A stretch of 64,000 nucleotides of DNA from contig NZ_FOVC01000007.1 in the NCBI RefSeq assembly GCF_900115045.1, positions 1 to 64,000 of the forward strand, written 5' to 3'. The translations under genes were made by a program, and so were the position numbers. This DNA comes from Izhakiella capsodis. GTDB lineage: Bacteria > Pseudomonadota > Gammaproteobacteria > Enterobacterales > Enterobacteriaceae. Every line of letters begins with the position of its first letter. Positions within the stretch are counted from its first letter, which is position 1. This document shows, in pieces, positions 35,499 through 45,220 of this stretch. Under the pieces are notes generated by a model. That model was not told where the DNA came from. It did no database searches and worked only from the letters and a program-made list of their open reading frames with translations.

Positions 35499-37553
35499 AT
35501 GACGAATCCGCTTCTGAGTAATTTCACCCTTCCCCCTTTCTCTGCCATTAAGCCTGAACATGTGGTTCCTGCCGTGCAGCAGGCGCTTGACGACTGCCGC
35601 GCGGCGGTTGAAAAGGCGGTGGCGCACGGTGCGCCCTGGAACTGGGATAATTTGGTACAACCGCTGGCTGAAGTGGACGATCGACTCAGTCGGCTTTTTT
35701 CGCCGGTCAGTCATCTGAATTCGGTTAAAAACAGTCCTGAGCTGCGGGAAGCCTACGAACAGGTTCTGCCGCTGTTATCAGAATATGGCACGTGGGTCGG
35801 CCAGCACGAAGGATTGTACCAGGCTTACCGTAATCTGAAAGAGAACGGTAGCTATAATTCGCTGACGTTGGCGAAGAAGAAAGCGGTGGATAATGCGCTG
35901 CGTGATTTTGAGCTTTCCGGTATAGGACTCTCTAAAGAGAAACAAAAACGCTATGGCGAAATTGCCGCGCGTCTCTCCGAGCTGGGTTCGAAATACAGTA
36001 ACAACGTGCTCGACGCCACGATGGGGTGGAGTAAGCTGATTAGCGACCAAAGTGAGCTGGCCGGGTTGCCTGAAAGCGCACTGGCCGCCGCTAAAGCACA
36101 GGCAGAGGCGAAAGAGCAGCAAGGATGGTTGCTGACGCTGGATATTCCGAGCTACCTGCCGGTGATGACTTATTGCGACAACGCAGCGCTGCGTGAAGAA
36201 ATGTATCGTGCCTATTCCACCCGGGCTTCCGACCAGGGGCCGAATGCCGGCAAGTGGGATAACAGTGAGGTGATGGCCGAGGAGCTGGCGCTACGTCACG
36301 AGCTGGCCCAGCTGCTGGGCTTTGACTCCTATGCCGATAAGTCGCTGGCGACCAAAATGGCGCAAAGTCCGGCGCAGGTTCTTGAATTTCTCGGTGATCT
36401 GGCTAAGCGCGCACGCCCCCAAGCGGAAAAAGAGTTGGCACAGCTGCGTGCATTTGCCAAAAAAACGTTCGGCGTTGACGAACTGCAGCCCTGGGATCTG
36501 ACTTACTACGGCGAGAAGCAAAAACAGCATTTGTATACTATCAGTGATGAGCAGCTGCGGCCCTATTTCCCGGAAGATCGTGCGGTCAATGGTCTTTTTG
36601 AAGTGGTCAAACGCATTTACGGCATCAGCGCTAAGGAGCGCAAAGATGTCGATGTTTATCATCCTGATGTACGCTTTTTCGATCTGTTTGATGACAGCGG
36701 CGAGCTGCGCGGTAGTTTTTATTTGGATCTTTACGCTCGCGAGCATAAGCGTGGTGGTGCCTGGATGGATGACTGCGTCGGCCAGATGCGTAAAGCGGAC
36801 GGCTTGTTGCAAAAGCCGGTGGCGTACCTGACCTGCAACTTCAATGGGCCGATCGGTGGCAAACCGGCGCTGTTTACCCATGATGAAGTGATCACCCTGT
36901 TTCATGAGTTTGGTCACGGCTTGCACCACATGCTTACACAGATAGAGGTGCCGGGCGTTTCCGGCATCAACGGCGTACCCTGGGATGCGGTCGAACTGCC
37001 AAGTCAGTTTATGGAAAACTGGTGTTGGGAGCCTGAAGCGCTGGCGTTTATCTCCGGCCATTATGAAACCGGCGAGCCGCTACCTAAGGCGCTGCTGGAT
37101 AAAATGCTGGCGGCCAAGAATTACCAGGCCGCGCTGTTTATTTTGCGCCAGCTGGAATTTGGCCTGTTCGATTTCCGTCTGCATGCAGAATTTAACCCAG
37201 CTAACGGTGCGTCTGTTCTCGACACTCTGGCCGAGATTAAAAAGCAGGTAGCGGTGGTGCCCAGCCCTTCCTGGGGCCGTTTTCCCCACGCATTTAGCCA
37301 TATTTTTGCGGGTGGCTACGCAGCAGGATACTACAGCTATCTGTGGGCGGACGTGCTGGCGGCGGATGCTTACTCGCGTTTTGAAGACGACGGCATTTTT
37401 AACCGCGCTACCGGTCAGGCATTCCTCGACAACATTCTGACCCGAGGGGGATCTGAGGAGCCGATGGCGTTGTTTAAACGCTTTCGTGGTCGTGAACCGC
37501 AGCTGGATGCGATGCTGAAACATTATGGTATTCAGGAAGCATCCGAGGCGTGA
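35499..37553 (+). CDS. prlC: Oligopeptidase A (PrlC)
   Basis: A cytoplasmic M3 zinc metallopeptidase that degrades short peptides, including cleaved signal peptides. It has 684 residues (E. coli 680) with the zinc site LFHEFGHGLHHM and WDAVELPSQFMENW downstream. I chose the ATG at 35499, preceded by ATAAGGA and giving MTNPLLSNFTLPPFS as in E. coli; the frame is open for another 32 codons upstream. The stop overlaps the start of rsmJ by four bases (GTGA), as in the E. coli prlC-rsmJ operon. Confidence 0.97.
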   Translation: MTNPLLSNFTLPPFSAIKPEHVVPAVQQALDDCRAAVEKAVAHGAPWNWDNLVQPLAEVDDRLSRLFSPVSHLNSVKNSPELREAYEQVLPLLSEYGTWVGQHEGLYQAYRNLKENGSYNSLTLAKKKAVDNALRDFELSGIGLSKEKQKRYGEIAARLSELGSKYSNNVLDATMGWSKLISDQSELAGLPESALAAAKAQAEAKEQQGWLLTLDIPSYLPVMTYCDNAALREEMYRAYSTRASDQGPNAGKWDNSEVMAEELALRHELAQLLGFDSYADKSLATKMAQSPAQVLEFLGDLAKRARPQAEKELAQLRAFAKKTFGVDELQPWDLTYYGEKQKQHLYTISDEQLRPYFPEDRAVNGLFEVVKRIYGISAKERKDVDVYHPDVRFFDLFDDSGELRGSFYLDLYAREHKRGGAWMDDCVGQMRKADGLLQKPVAYLTCNFNGPIGGKPALFTHDEVITLFHEFGHGLHHMLTQIEVPGVSGINGVPWDAVELPSQFMENWCWEPEALAFISGHYETGEPLPKALLDKMLAAKNYQAALFILRQLEFGLFDFRLHAEFNPANGASVLDTLAEIKKQVAVVPSPSWGRFPHAFSHIFAGGYAAGYYSYLWADVLAADAYSRFEDDGIFNRATGQAFLDNILTRGGSEEPMALFKRFRGREPQLDAMLKHYGIQEASEA

Positions 37554-38305
37554 AAATCTGCCTGATCGATGAAACGGGCGCCGGTGACGGCGCCCTGTCT
37601 GTTTTAGCCGCTCGGTGGGGGCTGGAGCAGGATGAACGTCAGTTAATGGCGCTGGTGATGACGTCTGATGGCCTTGAATTACGCAAGCAGGATGAGCCAA
37701 AACTCGGTGGTATCCGCGTTGATTTTGCCGCGGGCGCGCTGGCACACCGCCGGCGTTTTGGCGGCGGTCGGGGTGAGGCCGTCGCTAAAGCCGTGGGTAT
37801 AAAGGGCAGCTACCTGCCTGACGTGGTCGATGCCACCGCCGGATTGGGGCGTGACGCTTTTGTGCTGGCCTCTATCGGTTGTCGCGTCAGGATGCTGGAG
37901 CGCCATCCGGTCGTGGCCGCGTTACTGGATGATGGCCTGCAACGCGGCTATCTGGATGCGGAAATCGGCGTCTGGCTGCGTGAACGCCTGACCTTACTGC
38001 ATGCATCAAGTCTGACGGCTCTTGAGGCGCTTAATCCACGCCCGGAGGTTGTGTATCTCGATCCCATGTATCCACATCGTCAGAAGAGTGCACTGGTGAA
38101 AAAAGAGATGCGCGTTTTTCAGATGCTGGTAGGGGCTGACGCTGACGCCGATGGTTTGCTGTTCCCGGCACGACGACTGGCGACAAAAAGGATCGTGGTG
38201 AAACGGCCCGACTACGCGCCGCCTTTGGCAGAGGTTGAAACCCGCTCGGCAGTAATAACCAAAAGTCACCGCTATGATATTTATCCGCCGCTGAGTGCTG
38301 GCTAA
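37550..38305 (+). CDS. rsmJ: 16S rRNA (guanine-N2)-methyltransferase RsmJ
   Basis: Methylates G1516 of 16S rRNA. The 251-residue protein starts with GTG overlapping the prlC stop and reads MKICLIDETGAGDGALSVLA, like E. coli. The SAM-binding stretch DVVDATAGLGRDAFVLAS and the catalytic YLDPMYPH motif are present. It is coupled to prlC and ended by a long hairpin shared with the opposing uspA. E. coli has dtpB between rsmJ and uspA; it is absent here. Confidence 0.96.
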   Translation: MKICLIDETGAGDGALSVLAARWGLEQDERQLMALVMTSDGLELRKQDEPKLGGIRVDFAAGALAHRRRFGGGRGEAVAKAVGIKGSYLPDVVDATAGLGRDAFVLASIGCRVRMLERHPVVAALLDDGLQRGYLDAEIGVWLRERLTLLHASSLTALEALNPRPEVVYLDPMYPHRQKSALVKKEMRVFQMLVGADADADGLLFPARRLATKRIVVKRPDYAPPLAEVETRSAVITKSHRYDIYPPLSAG

Positions 38306-38322
38306 GTGAAAATCCCGCGTTC

Positions 38323-38371
38323 AAACCGCATCCGATGAGCAGGGGATACTGGCGCTCATGATGCGGTTTTT
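38323..38371. terminator. Terminator between rsmJ and uspA
   Basis: AAACCGCAT (38323-38331) pairs with ATGCGGTTT (38361-38369), extended inward by GATGAGC/GCTCAT, with five T at the end. It lies in the convergent rsmJ-uspA gap and may serve both genes. Confidence 0.85.
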
Positions 38372-38390
38372 ATTGTCGGCGTCCGGGCTG

Positions 38391-38831
38391 TTACTCTGTT
38401 TCTTCTTCGTCGCGTAGCGGAACGATCAGCATATCAACATGTACGGTGTTGATTAACTGACGCGCCGAGGACATCAGTTTGCTCCAGAAGTCCTGATGGT
38501 GACCGCAGACGACGAGGTCTGCATCATACTTTCTGATGGCATCAACCAGCACCTGCCCTAAATCGCCGCTGCCACTCAGCGTTTCGCTAATTGGATAGCC
38601 AGCGTTAGTCGATAGGGCTGTGAGGGCATTCTGAGTCTCCTGGGAAAGGCGTTGTTGCATATCGCCAAGATTCACATCGATCAGACCGGTATAAAGATCC
38701 GAATAATTGACATCTACATGGATCAGGGAAACTTTAGCGTTATGAGGTTGTGCGATAGAAATCGCCTTTTCTACCAATACTTTGCTTTCAGGAGAAAGGT
38801 CTACTGCTATCAGGATATGTTTGTAAGCCAT
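38391..38831 (-). CDS. uspA: Universal stress protein A
   Basis: A 146-residue cytoplasmic Usp protein (E. coli 144) induced by growth arrest and stress in E. coli. The sequence MAYKHILIAVDLSPESKVLV and the C-terminal GHHQDFWSKLMSSARQLINT are almost as in E. coli. The start at 38831 fits the family; the 21 codons upstream in frame do not. It is divergent from uspB, the same arrangement as in E. coli. Confidence 0.97.
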   Translation of the reverse strand: MAYKHILIAVDLSPESKVLVEKAISIAQPHNAKVSLIHVDVNYSDLYTGLIDVNLGDMQQRLSQETQNALTALSTNAGYPISETLSGSGDLGQVLVDAIRKYDADLVVCGHHQDFWSKLMSSARQLINTVHVDMLIVPLRDEEETE

Positions 38832-39278
38832 GATAAAACTCCTTCCATAAAACGCGTGGGTCCGTCGCGAGTATTTAATTCCCGGCTGCACCACAATCAG
38901 TTAAAAGCGTTCTAAAACCAGTCGCAATTCATAAAGTGACTTGCTACCTGTTCTAAAACAACATCACCCCGTATCACCCTTATTTCAGAGACAAAGAGTA
39001 TAGACCTACAATGCATTATGCACAGTGGTACAGCGCATCGTTTAAACTATTTATAAGGCTTTTGCGTTCTTTAGAAAATGACGTAGTGAAAAACAGGGGT
39101 GGAATATTTTAGTTCGGTTCTTCTACACTATTTAAAGGCGTTTGTAACGACGGCAGGCGCCTTAATCTTCCGTATTAACACAACAATTTTGGCTATCTTA
39201 TGGTTGGCTACACCTCCAGGGCGAGTCCGGCGCTACTGCGTTGCATCCGCCTTTGCGATCTTTAGCCGGGAGGGAGAT
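38832..39278. other. uspA-uspB divergent promoter region
   Basis: About 450 bases between divergent stress genes. It should hold the uspA sigma-70 promoter and the uspB RpoS-dependent promoter known in E. coli. I could not place either with confidence, and no gene is seen. Confidence 0.45.
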
Positions 39279-39614
39279 ATGATCAGCCCTATCGCACTGT
39301 TCTGGGCTTTGTGTGTGGTGTGCGTGGTAAATATGGCGCGTTACTTCTCTTCTTTACGCGCCTTGCTTATCGTATTACGTGGTTGCGATCCGCTGCTTTA
39401 TCAGTACGTGGACGGCGGCGGATTTTTTACAGCGCATGGCCAGCCGGGTAAGCAGGTGCGGCTGGTTCGCTACATCTGGTTAAAGCGCTATCGTGACCAT
39501 CATGATGACGAGTTTATGTTGCGCTGTGAGCGTGTCCGCGGACAGTTTATTCTGACCAGTACCCTTTGTGGTGTGATCATCGTGAGCGCAATTGCGCTGG
39601 CGATAGGGTATTGA
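39279..39614 (+). CDS. uspB: Universal stress protein B
   Basis: A 111-residue inner membrane protein with a span at each end (residues about 3-20 and 90-110), the same length as E. coli UspB, which gives ethanol resistance in stationary phase. The central RDHHDDEF and DPLLYQYVDGGGFF blocks match. I chose the ATG at 39279 (MISPIALFWALCVVC), preceded by GGGAGGGAG; the frame is open 60 codons upstream without similarity. A strong hairpin follows. Confidence 0.96.
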   Translation: MISPIALFWALCVVCVVNMARYFSSLRALLIVLRGCDPLLYQYVDGGGFFTAHGQPGKQVRLVRYIWLKRYRDHHDDEFMLRCERVRGQFILTSTLCGVIIVSAIALAIGY

Positions 39615-39620
39615 CCCGCC

Positions 39621-39650
39621 AAAAAAGCAGGCCGGGAAAGCCCGGCCTGC
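39621..39650. terminator. Terminator between uspB and pitA
   Basis: A perfect ten-base stem GCAGGCCGGG/CCCGGCCTGC with loop AAAG. Six A precede it on the plus strand, which makes a U tract for pitA on the minus strand; it probably also halts uspB. Confidence 0.92.
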
Positions 39651-39653
39651 CTG

Positions 39654-41153
39654 TTATACCAGCTTAAGGGCCAGCCAGTAGAGCACGCCTGACAGCAGGA
39701 TGCAGACCGGTAGGGTCAGTATCCAGGCCATCAAAATATTTTTAACCGTTTTGCCCTGTAAACCGCCGCTGTCTACCAGCATGGTCCCGGCGACTGAGGA
39801 CGAGAGTACGTGGGTGGTAGATACCGGCATCCCGGTATAGCTGGCGATACCTATCGACAGTGCGGAGGTCATCTGTGCCGACATGCCCTGGGCATAGGTC
39901 ATGCCATTCTTACCGATTTTTTCACCAATGGTTGTTGCTACCCGACGCCAGCCGATCAGCGTACCGAGTGAGAGTGCCAGCGCAACAGCGACAATAATCC
40001 AAATCGGCGCGTATTCAATGGTGCTGAGTAGATCACTTTTTAGCTTTTTCAAATAGCGCACATCATCACTGCTGACGCCGGGCAGACTGGTGGTCTTCTC
40101 CGTCGCATCAGAAATGCACATCATGATACGACGCAACTGGCTACGCTGAGCGACGCTGAGCTGATCGTAGTTTTTCAGATTCGTCAGCAACTGCTGGGCG
40201 CGCTCAATGGAGTGCATAGCGTTTGCGCTATTGCAATGGAAGCTGTGAGGATCACCAGGCTTTTCTTCCGGCGTGGGGACGGCCGGTGGAGACAGCGCCA
40301 CTAACTGTTTCAGCACGTTATCATTTTGCTGATAAAACTGCTGTAGATGATTTACCGCATCGCGGGTCCGCATGATGTCGTAGCCTGTGGCGTTCATGTT
40401 GACTACGAAGCCTGCTGGCGCAATACCGATCAACACCAGCATGATCAAACCAATTCCTTTTTGTCCGTCGTTGGCACCGTGAGAGTAGCTAACGCCAATA
40501 GCGGATACAATCAGCGCAATACGCGTCCAGAAAGGCGGCTTTTTTTTGCCATCAATCTTTTCACGATCGGCTGGTGTCATATGAATGCGCGCACGCTTTT
40601 TGGTGCCGCTCCAGTAGCGACGCAGCAGAAAGATTAGCAATCCTGCCAGCACCAGGCCTACCAGCGGTGAAATGATCAGCGCCAGAAAGATTTCGATCAT
40701 TTTCGGAATATTCAGCGCATCAATAATAGAGGTGTGATTAACGATTGCGTTGGTGAGACCAATTCCGATGATCGAACCGATAAGGGTGTGAGAGCTTGAG
40801 GCGGGCAGACCCAGATACCAGGTACCAAAGTTCCAGATAATCGCCGCCAGTAACAGCGAGAATACCATCGCCAGCCCCTGTGCTGAACTGACGTTCAACA
40901 ATAAATCGGTTGGCAGCAAATGTACGATGGCGTAGGCGACGCTTAGTCCGCCGAGCAGCACGCCAAAGAAGTTAAACAGTCCGGCCATGCCCACTGCCAA
41001 CCGCGCACGCATTGCGCGGGTATAGATCACTGTCGCAACTGCATTAGCCGTATCATGGAAGCCATTAATTGCTTCGTACAGAAGAACAAAAATAAGGGCC
41101 AGTACCAGCAACAGGGCAGTATGAAAATCAAGACCAGCAAAAAGATGAAGCAT
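39654..41153 (-). CDS. pitA: Low-affinity inorganic phosphate transporter PitA
   Basis: An inner membrane metal-phosphate:H+ symporter. Its 499 residues equal the E. coli length. The two PiT family repeats are seen as YEAINGFHDTANAVATVIYT near the N-terminus and SYTGMPVSTTHVLSSSVAG near the C-terminus, and the central cytoplasmic loop is variable (residues about 270-380). The start lacks a clear ribosome binding site but matches E. coli MLHLFAGLD. Confidence 0.96.
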   Translation of the reverse strand: MLHLFAGLDFHTALLLVLALIFVLLYEAINGFHDTANAVATVIYTRAMRARLAVGMAGLFNFFGVLLGGLSVAYAIVHLLPTDLLLNVSSAQGLAMVFSLLLAAIIWNFGTWYLGLPASSSHTLIGSIIGIGLTNAIVNHTSIIDALNIPKMIEIFLALIISPLVGLVLAGLLIFLLRRYWSGTKKRARIHMTPADREKIDGKKKPPFWTRIALIVSAIGVSYSHGANDGQKGIGLIMLVLIGIAPAGFVVNMNATGYDIMRTRDAVNHLQQFYQQNDNVLKQLVALSPPAVPTPEEKPGDPHSFHCNSANAMHSIERAQQLLTNLKNYDQLSVAQRSQLRRIMMCISDATEKTTSLPGVSSDDVRYLKKLKSDLLSTIEYAPIWIIVAVALALSLGTLIGWRRVATTIGEKIGKNGMTYAQGMSAQMTSALSIGIASYTGMPVSTTHVLSSSVAGTMLVDSGGLQGKTVKNILMAWILTLPVCILLSGVLYWLALKLV

Positions 41154-41391
41154 AACGTTAAGCCATTTTGGAGGAAATGAACGCGGCGCATTATCGGTGA
41201 CAAAGCCACATTGGGAAAGGAAAATATGGACTTATTTTTGTTATGTTTTGATATTTATATCGTCATCAGGGCATAAAGCGGTTATTAAACAGAATATTAT
41301 TTGGCCTGGTCAGTGATGGCATTATTGCCACTGGTAACCGTAGCGGCAACCTTTTACAATCAGCCTCTTTTTATCGTCGGGCAGAAATTGC

Positions 41392-42576
41392 GTGCAAAAG
41401 TTTGATGTCATTATTATTGGTGCAGGTGCGGCAGGTCTGTTTTGTGCCGCTCAGGCGGGACAGAAAGGTCTACGTGTTCTGCTCCTTGATAACGGCAAAA
41501 AAGCCGGGCGTAAAATTCTGATGTCGGGCGGCGGCCGCTGTAATTTCACTAATCTTTATACGCAGCCAGGCGCTTACCTGTCTGCCAATCCGCATTTCTG
41601 CAAATCTGCACTGGCGCGCTATACCCAGTGGGATTTTATCGGCCTGGTTAATCGCCACCAGATCCCGTGGCATGAAAAGACGCTCGGTCAGCTGTTCTGT
41701 GACGAGTCGGCGCAGCAAATTGTCGATATGCTGTTGAACGAATGTGAAGTGGGTCAGGTTATTTTGCGTTTGCGCAGTGATATCTCCGCCGTGGAGAAAA
41801 TCGCAGAGAATTATGAGCTGGTGCTGAACGATAGTCGGGTTTGTGCGCCCAAATTGGTGGTCGCCAGCGGTGGTCTGTCGATGCCAGGATTAGGGGCCTC
41901 GCCGTTCGGCTATCGTCTTGCGGAACAGTTCGGTCTGAAGGTGCTGCCTACACGCGCTGCGCTGGTGCCTTTTACTTTGCACAAGCCATTACTGACGCAG
42001 TTGCAAACTCTTTCAGGCGTTTCGCTGCCATCGCGCCTGACTGCGGAAGACGGCACCGTTTTCAATGAGGCGCTGCTATTTACCCATCGCGGTCTTTCTG
42101 GCCCTGCGGTGCTTCAGCTCTCCAGCTTCTGGCAGCCTGGCGAACATATCAGCATTGATCTTTCTCCCCAGCAATCACTGGATGCGCTAATTAACAACGA
42201 GCGCCAGGCGCAGCGCAATCTCAGCCTGAAAAACTGCCTGACGAAAGTGCTGCCTAAACGGCTGGTCGAGATATTACAACAGCTTGAGATCATACCGGAT
42301 GTCAGCCTGAAACAGCTTAATAGAAAGCAGCAGGCAGCGCTAACGGCAACGCTGCATCAGTGGCGAATCCAACCTAATGGCACCGAAGGATATCGTACGG
42401 CGGAGGTGACTCTCGGTGGCGTGGATACCCATGCGCTCTCCTCGAAAACGATGGAAGCGGCAAGCGTTCCTGGCCTCTACTTTATTGGTGAGGTGGTCGA
42501 CGTAACCGGTTGGTTGGGGGGCTATAACTTCCAGTGGGCCTGGAGTTCGGCTTGGGCCTGCGCTCAGGCGTTGTGA
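41392..42576 (+). CDS. yhiN: Flavoprotein YhiN (BaiN/RdsA family NAD(P)/FAD oxidoreductase)
   Basis: A 394-residue flavoprotein of the HI0933-like family, close to E. coli YhiN (400 residues); the biochemical role is unsettled. The N-terminal FAD site is IIIGAGAAGLFCAAQAG, followed by GKKAGRKILMSGGGRCNFTN, and C-terminal GLYFIGEVVDVTGWLGGYNF. It starts with GTG. It is next to pitA, as in E. coli, and divergent from it with a 240-base gap that shows no other gene. Confidence 0.95.
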   Translation: MQKFDVIIIGAGAAGLFCAAQAGQKGLRVLLLDNGKKAGRKILMSGGGRCNFTNLYTQPGAYLSANPHFCKSALARYTQWDFIGLVNRHQIPWHEKTLGQLFCDESAQQIVDMLLNECEVGQVILRLRSDISAVEKIAENYELVLNDSRVCAPKLVVASGGLSMPGLGASPFGYRLAEQFGLKVLPTRAALVPFTLHKPLLTQLQTLSGVSLPSRLTAEDGTVFNEALLFTHRGLSGPAVLQLSSFWQPGEHISIDLSPQQSLDALINNERQAQRNLSLKNCLTKVLPKRLVEILQQLEIIPDVSLKQLNRKQQAALTATLHQWRIQPNGTEGYRTAEVTLGGVDTHALSSKTMEAASVPGLYFIGEVVDVTGWLGGYNFQWAWSSAWACAQAL

Positions 42577-42664
42577 TACTGCAGACCACGGCGAATCTGG
42601 ACGCCACCGGCTGGGTTAAGATAACTCTATGTATACCGCCGTCATGATCTCTCAATGCTGATAT

Positions 42665-43386
42665 CGATGACATCCCACATTCACAACATCAGACGCCAGC
42701 ATAGACTGGCGATTATTGCAACGCTGCACAGACTGGGTTTTGTGCTCCAGTCTGAACTGGCGGCAAGACTGGTCTGTGCAGCGCCAGCTTTGGCAGCGTT
42801 GTTAACGCCCTTTGCGCGCATCAGGAGGTGATGATCCGGGCGCCTGAAGCTTTTCGTGGCGGGCGTCCAGCGCTACGTTATGCTTTGAATCCCGATTGTT
42901 ATTCTCTGCTTTGCTTCTATGCTGAGGGCAACGACTCTTCGGCCCGTATCGTGCGCGCATTGTTCTCTGCAACGGGCGGACGACGGTCAGAGGATCGGGG
43001 AGACGTTCAGCAGCAACAACCAGAAGCTTTTTACGCCAGCGTTACTTTAGCGCTTAAACGTTGGCCGAATATTCGCGCAATTGGCGCTGGCGTGTCAGGG
43101 GGGGTGGCCGATGGCACGGTGCTATCCAACGATATTTCCTCCTTTAGCGGCTTAAAGATAGCGCAGACGCTGAGTCAGCAAACGGGGGTGTCATGTTCGC
43201 GCGGATAACGCTATGAGTCATGCGGTCTGTGGGCTGTATCGGCGTCACTGCTCTCCGGACTCCGATCCGGTGGCGTATATTCATTGTCATGAGGTTTTTT
43301 GCATTGGCTGTGGTCTGGTGGTAAACGGTCAGCTATTGCACGGAACCATGCTTACACCAGCGTATTGCCCAGCGACATCTGCCTGA
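42665..43386 (+). pseudogene. Frameshifted ROK-family transcriptional regulator
   Basis: Three reading frames together spell a ROK (NagC/Mlc/XylR-like) repressor. Frame one (from ATG 42665) gives NIRRQHRLAIIATLHRL and QSELAARL, a winged-HTH start. A second frame gives FRGGRPALRYALNPDCY, the GGRP(A)-Y linker typical of ROK repressors, then IGAGVSGGVADGTVLSN. A third gives ADNAMSHAVCGLYRRH and CIGCGLVVNGQLLHG, the usual end of the ROK sugar site. No single frame covers the gene, and it appears shortened. Up to about 43468 may also belong to it. It lies directly upstream of a sugar-permease-like MFS gene, its probable former target. Confidence 0.78.
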
Positions 43387-43564
43387 ATGAGTTCAGCGCC
43401 CCTATCTGTATGGAATGGCTGACCTGATACAGCGCAGCCTCAGCCTTCTGAATTTGCAGGAAAATTAATTTTTCCGCTTGAGTTTTGCCCGTCAGGAATT
43501 ATCGTTTTCAGTAATTAAAATCATTTTAAAAAGTAGCTTTATTGACCTCTGGAGGCAGTTAAAA

Positions 43565-44728
43565 ATGAGTAAAGTTAGCTCTGGCAAGAAAGTGGTATCC
43601 GGAGCGCTGGCTACGCGAGCGGTATTTTTTATCGTCGGTATGGCAGTGGGGTTATGGGCAGCGCTTGTGCCCTTCGTTCAACAGCGAACGGGTGCAGAAG
43701 CAAACCAGCTTGGTGCGCTGTTGCTCTGCCTTGGTGCCGGGTCGCTGGTCTCTATGTCCGTTGCAGGCCCGCTGGTCGGCCGCTTCGGCTGTCGGACGAT
43801 TATTTTCGTTGCAACTTTACTTTACTGCCTGTTATTGCCGGTACTGGCGACTGCAGATGAGCTTTGGCAGCTTGGTCTCGCACTGTTTATTTTTGGCATG
43901 GGTATCGGACTGACTGAGGTCGCGATGAACGTACAGGGCGCTATCGTTGAGCAGATGTCCGGCAAGCCTTTGATGTCGGGGTTTCACTGCCTGTGGAGTA
44001 TTGGCGGCATTGCCGGTTCTGCCGGCGGTGCTTTGCTGTTCCGCGTTGGCCTTACACCGTTAACCAGCACCCTGTTAACAATTACGGTTACTGCGCTGGT
44101 GCTGCTGCTGACGTCTTCCGGGTTGCTGAGATTTGGCAACCATCATATGACGGCAGCAACATCTACTGGTCGCTTTCGGCCTGGCTTCACCCTAATTTTA
44201 CTGGCGTTAATGACGATGCTTTCTTTTATGGCTGAAGGGGCGGTCATCGACTGGAGCGGCATCTTTATGACGACAGAGCGCGGTCTGGATGTGCGCAACG
44301 CTGGCTGGAGTTTTGCTGTATTTTCAATTGCCATGTCTGTATTGCGCCTGACCGGCGATGCGCTCGTGGAGCGTCTGGGACGTAAAACGGTACTGGTTGG
44401 CGGTGGGGTGCTGGCGATGGCTGGCTACCTGCTGGTCGTGTTGGCTCCGGACTGGATAATATCGCTATGGGGGTTCGCTTTAATCGGCATTGGCGCGGCC
44501 AATATTGTTCCAATACTCGTGACTCTGGCCGGGCAGGAAAAAGGGATGCCGGTTAACCTGTCTGTCGCTGTCGTCACCACGCTTGGCTATTTTGGCGTAC
44601 TCGGCGGCCCGGCTATCCTTGGCTGGATAGCGCACTATACCAATTTTCAAATCGCTTTCACGCTGCTGGCCGCGGGTTTTGCACTGATTGCCGTCGCGGC
44701 GTTGACGCTGCGCTATCAGACGAATTAG
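43565..44728 (+). CDS. MFS transporter (YbjJ / sugar permease-like)
   Basis: A 387-residue major facilitator with 12 predicted spans, of the group that includes YbjJ and fucose-type permeases. GPLVGRFGCRTI is the loop 2-3 motif, and LTEVAMNVQGAIVEQMSGKP and MSGFHCLWSIGGIAGSAGGA are typical of that group. I chose the ATG at 43565, preceded by GGAGGC, over a frame open 29 codons further upstream. It follows a broken ROK regulator, so its expression may now be uncontrolled. Substrate unknown. Confidence 0.85.
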   Translation: MSKVSSGKKVVSGALATRAVFFIVGMAVGLWAALVPFVQQRTGAEANQLGALLLCLGAGSLVSMSVAGPLVGRFGCRTIIFVATLLYCLLLPVLATADELWQLGLALFIFGMGIGLTEVAMNVQGAIVEQMSGKPLMSGFHCLWSIGGIAGSAGGALLFRVGLTPLTSTLLTITVTALVLLLTSSGLLRFGNHHMTAATSTGRFRPGFTLILLALMTMLSFMAEGAVIDWSGIFMTTERGLDVRNAGWSFAVFSIAMSVLRLTGDALVERLGRKTVLVGGGVLAMAGYLLVVLAPDWIISLWGFALIGIGAANIVPILVTLAGQEKGMPVNLSVAVVTTLGYFGVLGGPAILGWIAHYTNFQIAFTLLAAGFALIAVAALTLRYQTN

Positions 44729-45220
44729 AGCACTAACGTCATAGCGAATAAGATAACGTTAAACGCAGCGCGAATCGTTCTCAACAGTGAACTGCTGCTG
44801 GTAACAGATCGCCCTGCGAGCACAGATCCTTATGTATCCCGCGCCGCTGTCAGTTAGCCAGGCGTTGATATCAGAGGAGAGTTTCCGTTCGAGGCCCAGA
44901 AATTCGCCTGACGGGACCTTGCTTACCAGTAATGACTTAATCTTTTAGCGCACGCACAAACGCAGAGCGTGATGTGTACGTCTGGCAGACTTGCCGGCTC
45001 GACTGACGCGTCCGTTCACTGCGGATGAAGTAGTTTGTCAGACTCATTCGCCCGCTGGCGTAACGTGCTGTGGCGCGAACCACTGTTTTTTTGTGTCATT
45101 CCCCTCTTTTTTTTCTCCGGCGCGCCGATAGTAACTTTAACCCTGCCTTATACGCAGTGATCATCGGTTGGGGTGGTTAACGGTAGGCGTTTTCGCAACG
45201 ATAAAATCAGAGAGACCGGC
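44729..45220. other. Gap before cheV
   Basis: About 490 bases without an open frame of note. A GCCGATAG (45123-45130) resembles the -10 of a flagellar sigma-28 promoter, but no matching -35 is present at the right spacing, so I do not call it. Confidence 0.4.

Noticed and set aside
36291..37061. A 256-codon open frame antisense to prlC
   Set aside because: It lies wholly within the well supported prlC gene, has no similarity and no ribosome binding site; a shadow of the coding frame.
45123..45130. GCCGATAG as a sigma-28 -10 element for cheV
   Set aside because: No TAAAGTTT-like -35 at the 11-base spacing, and it lies about 90 bases from the start codon without other support.
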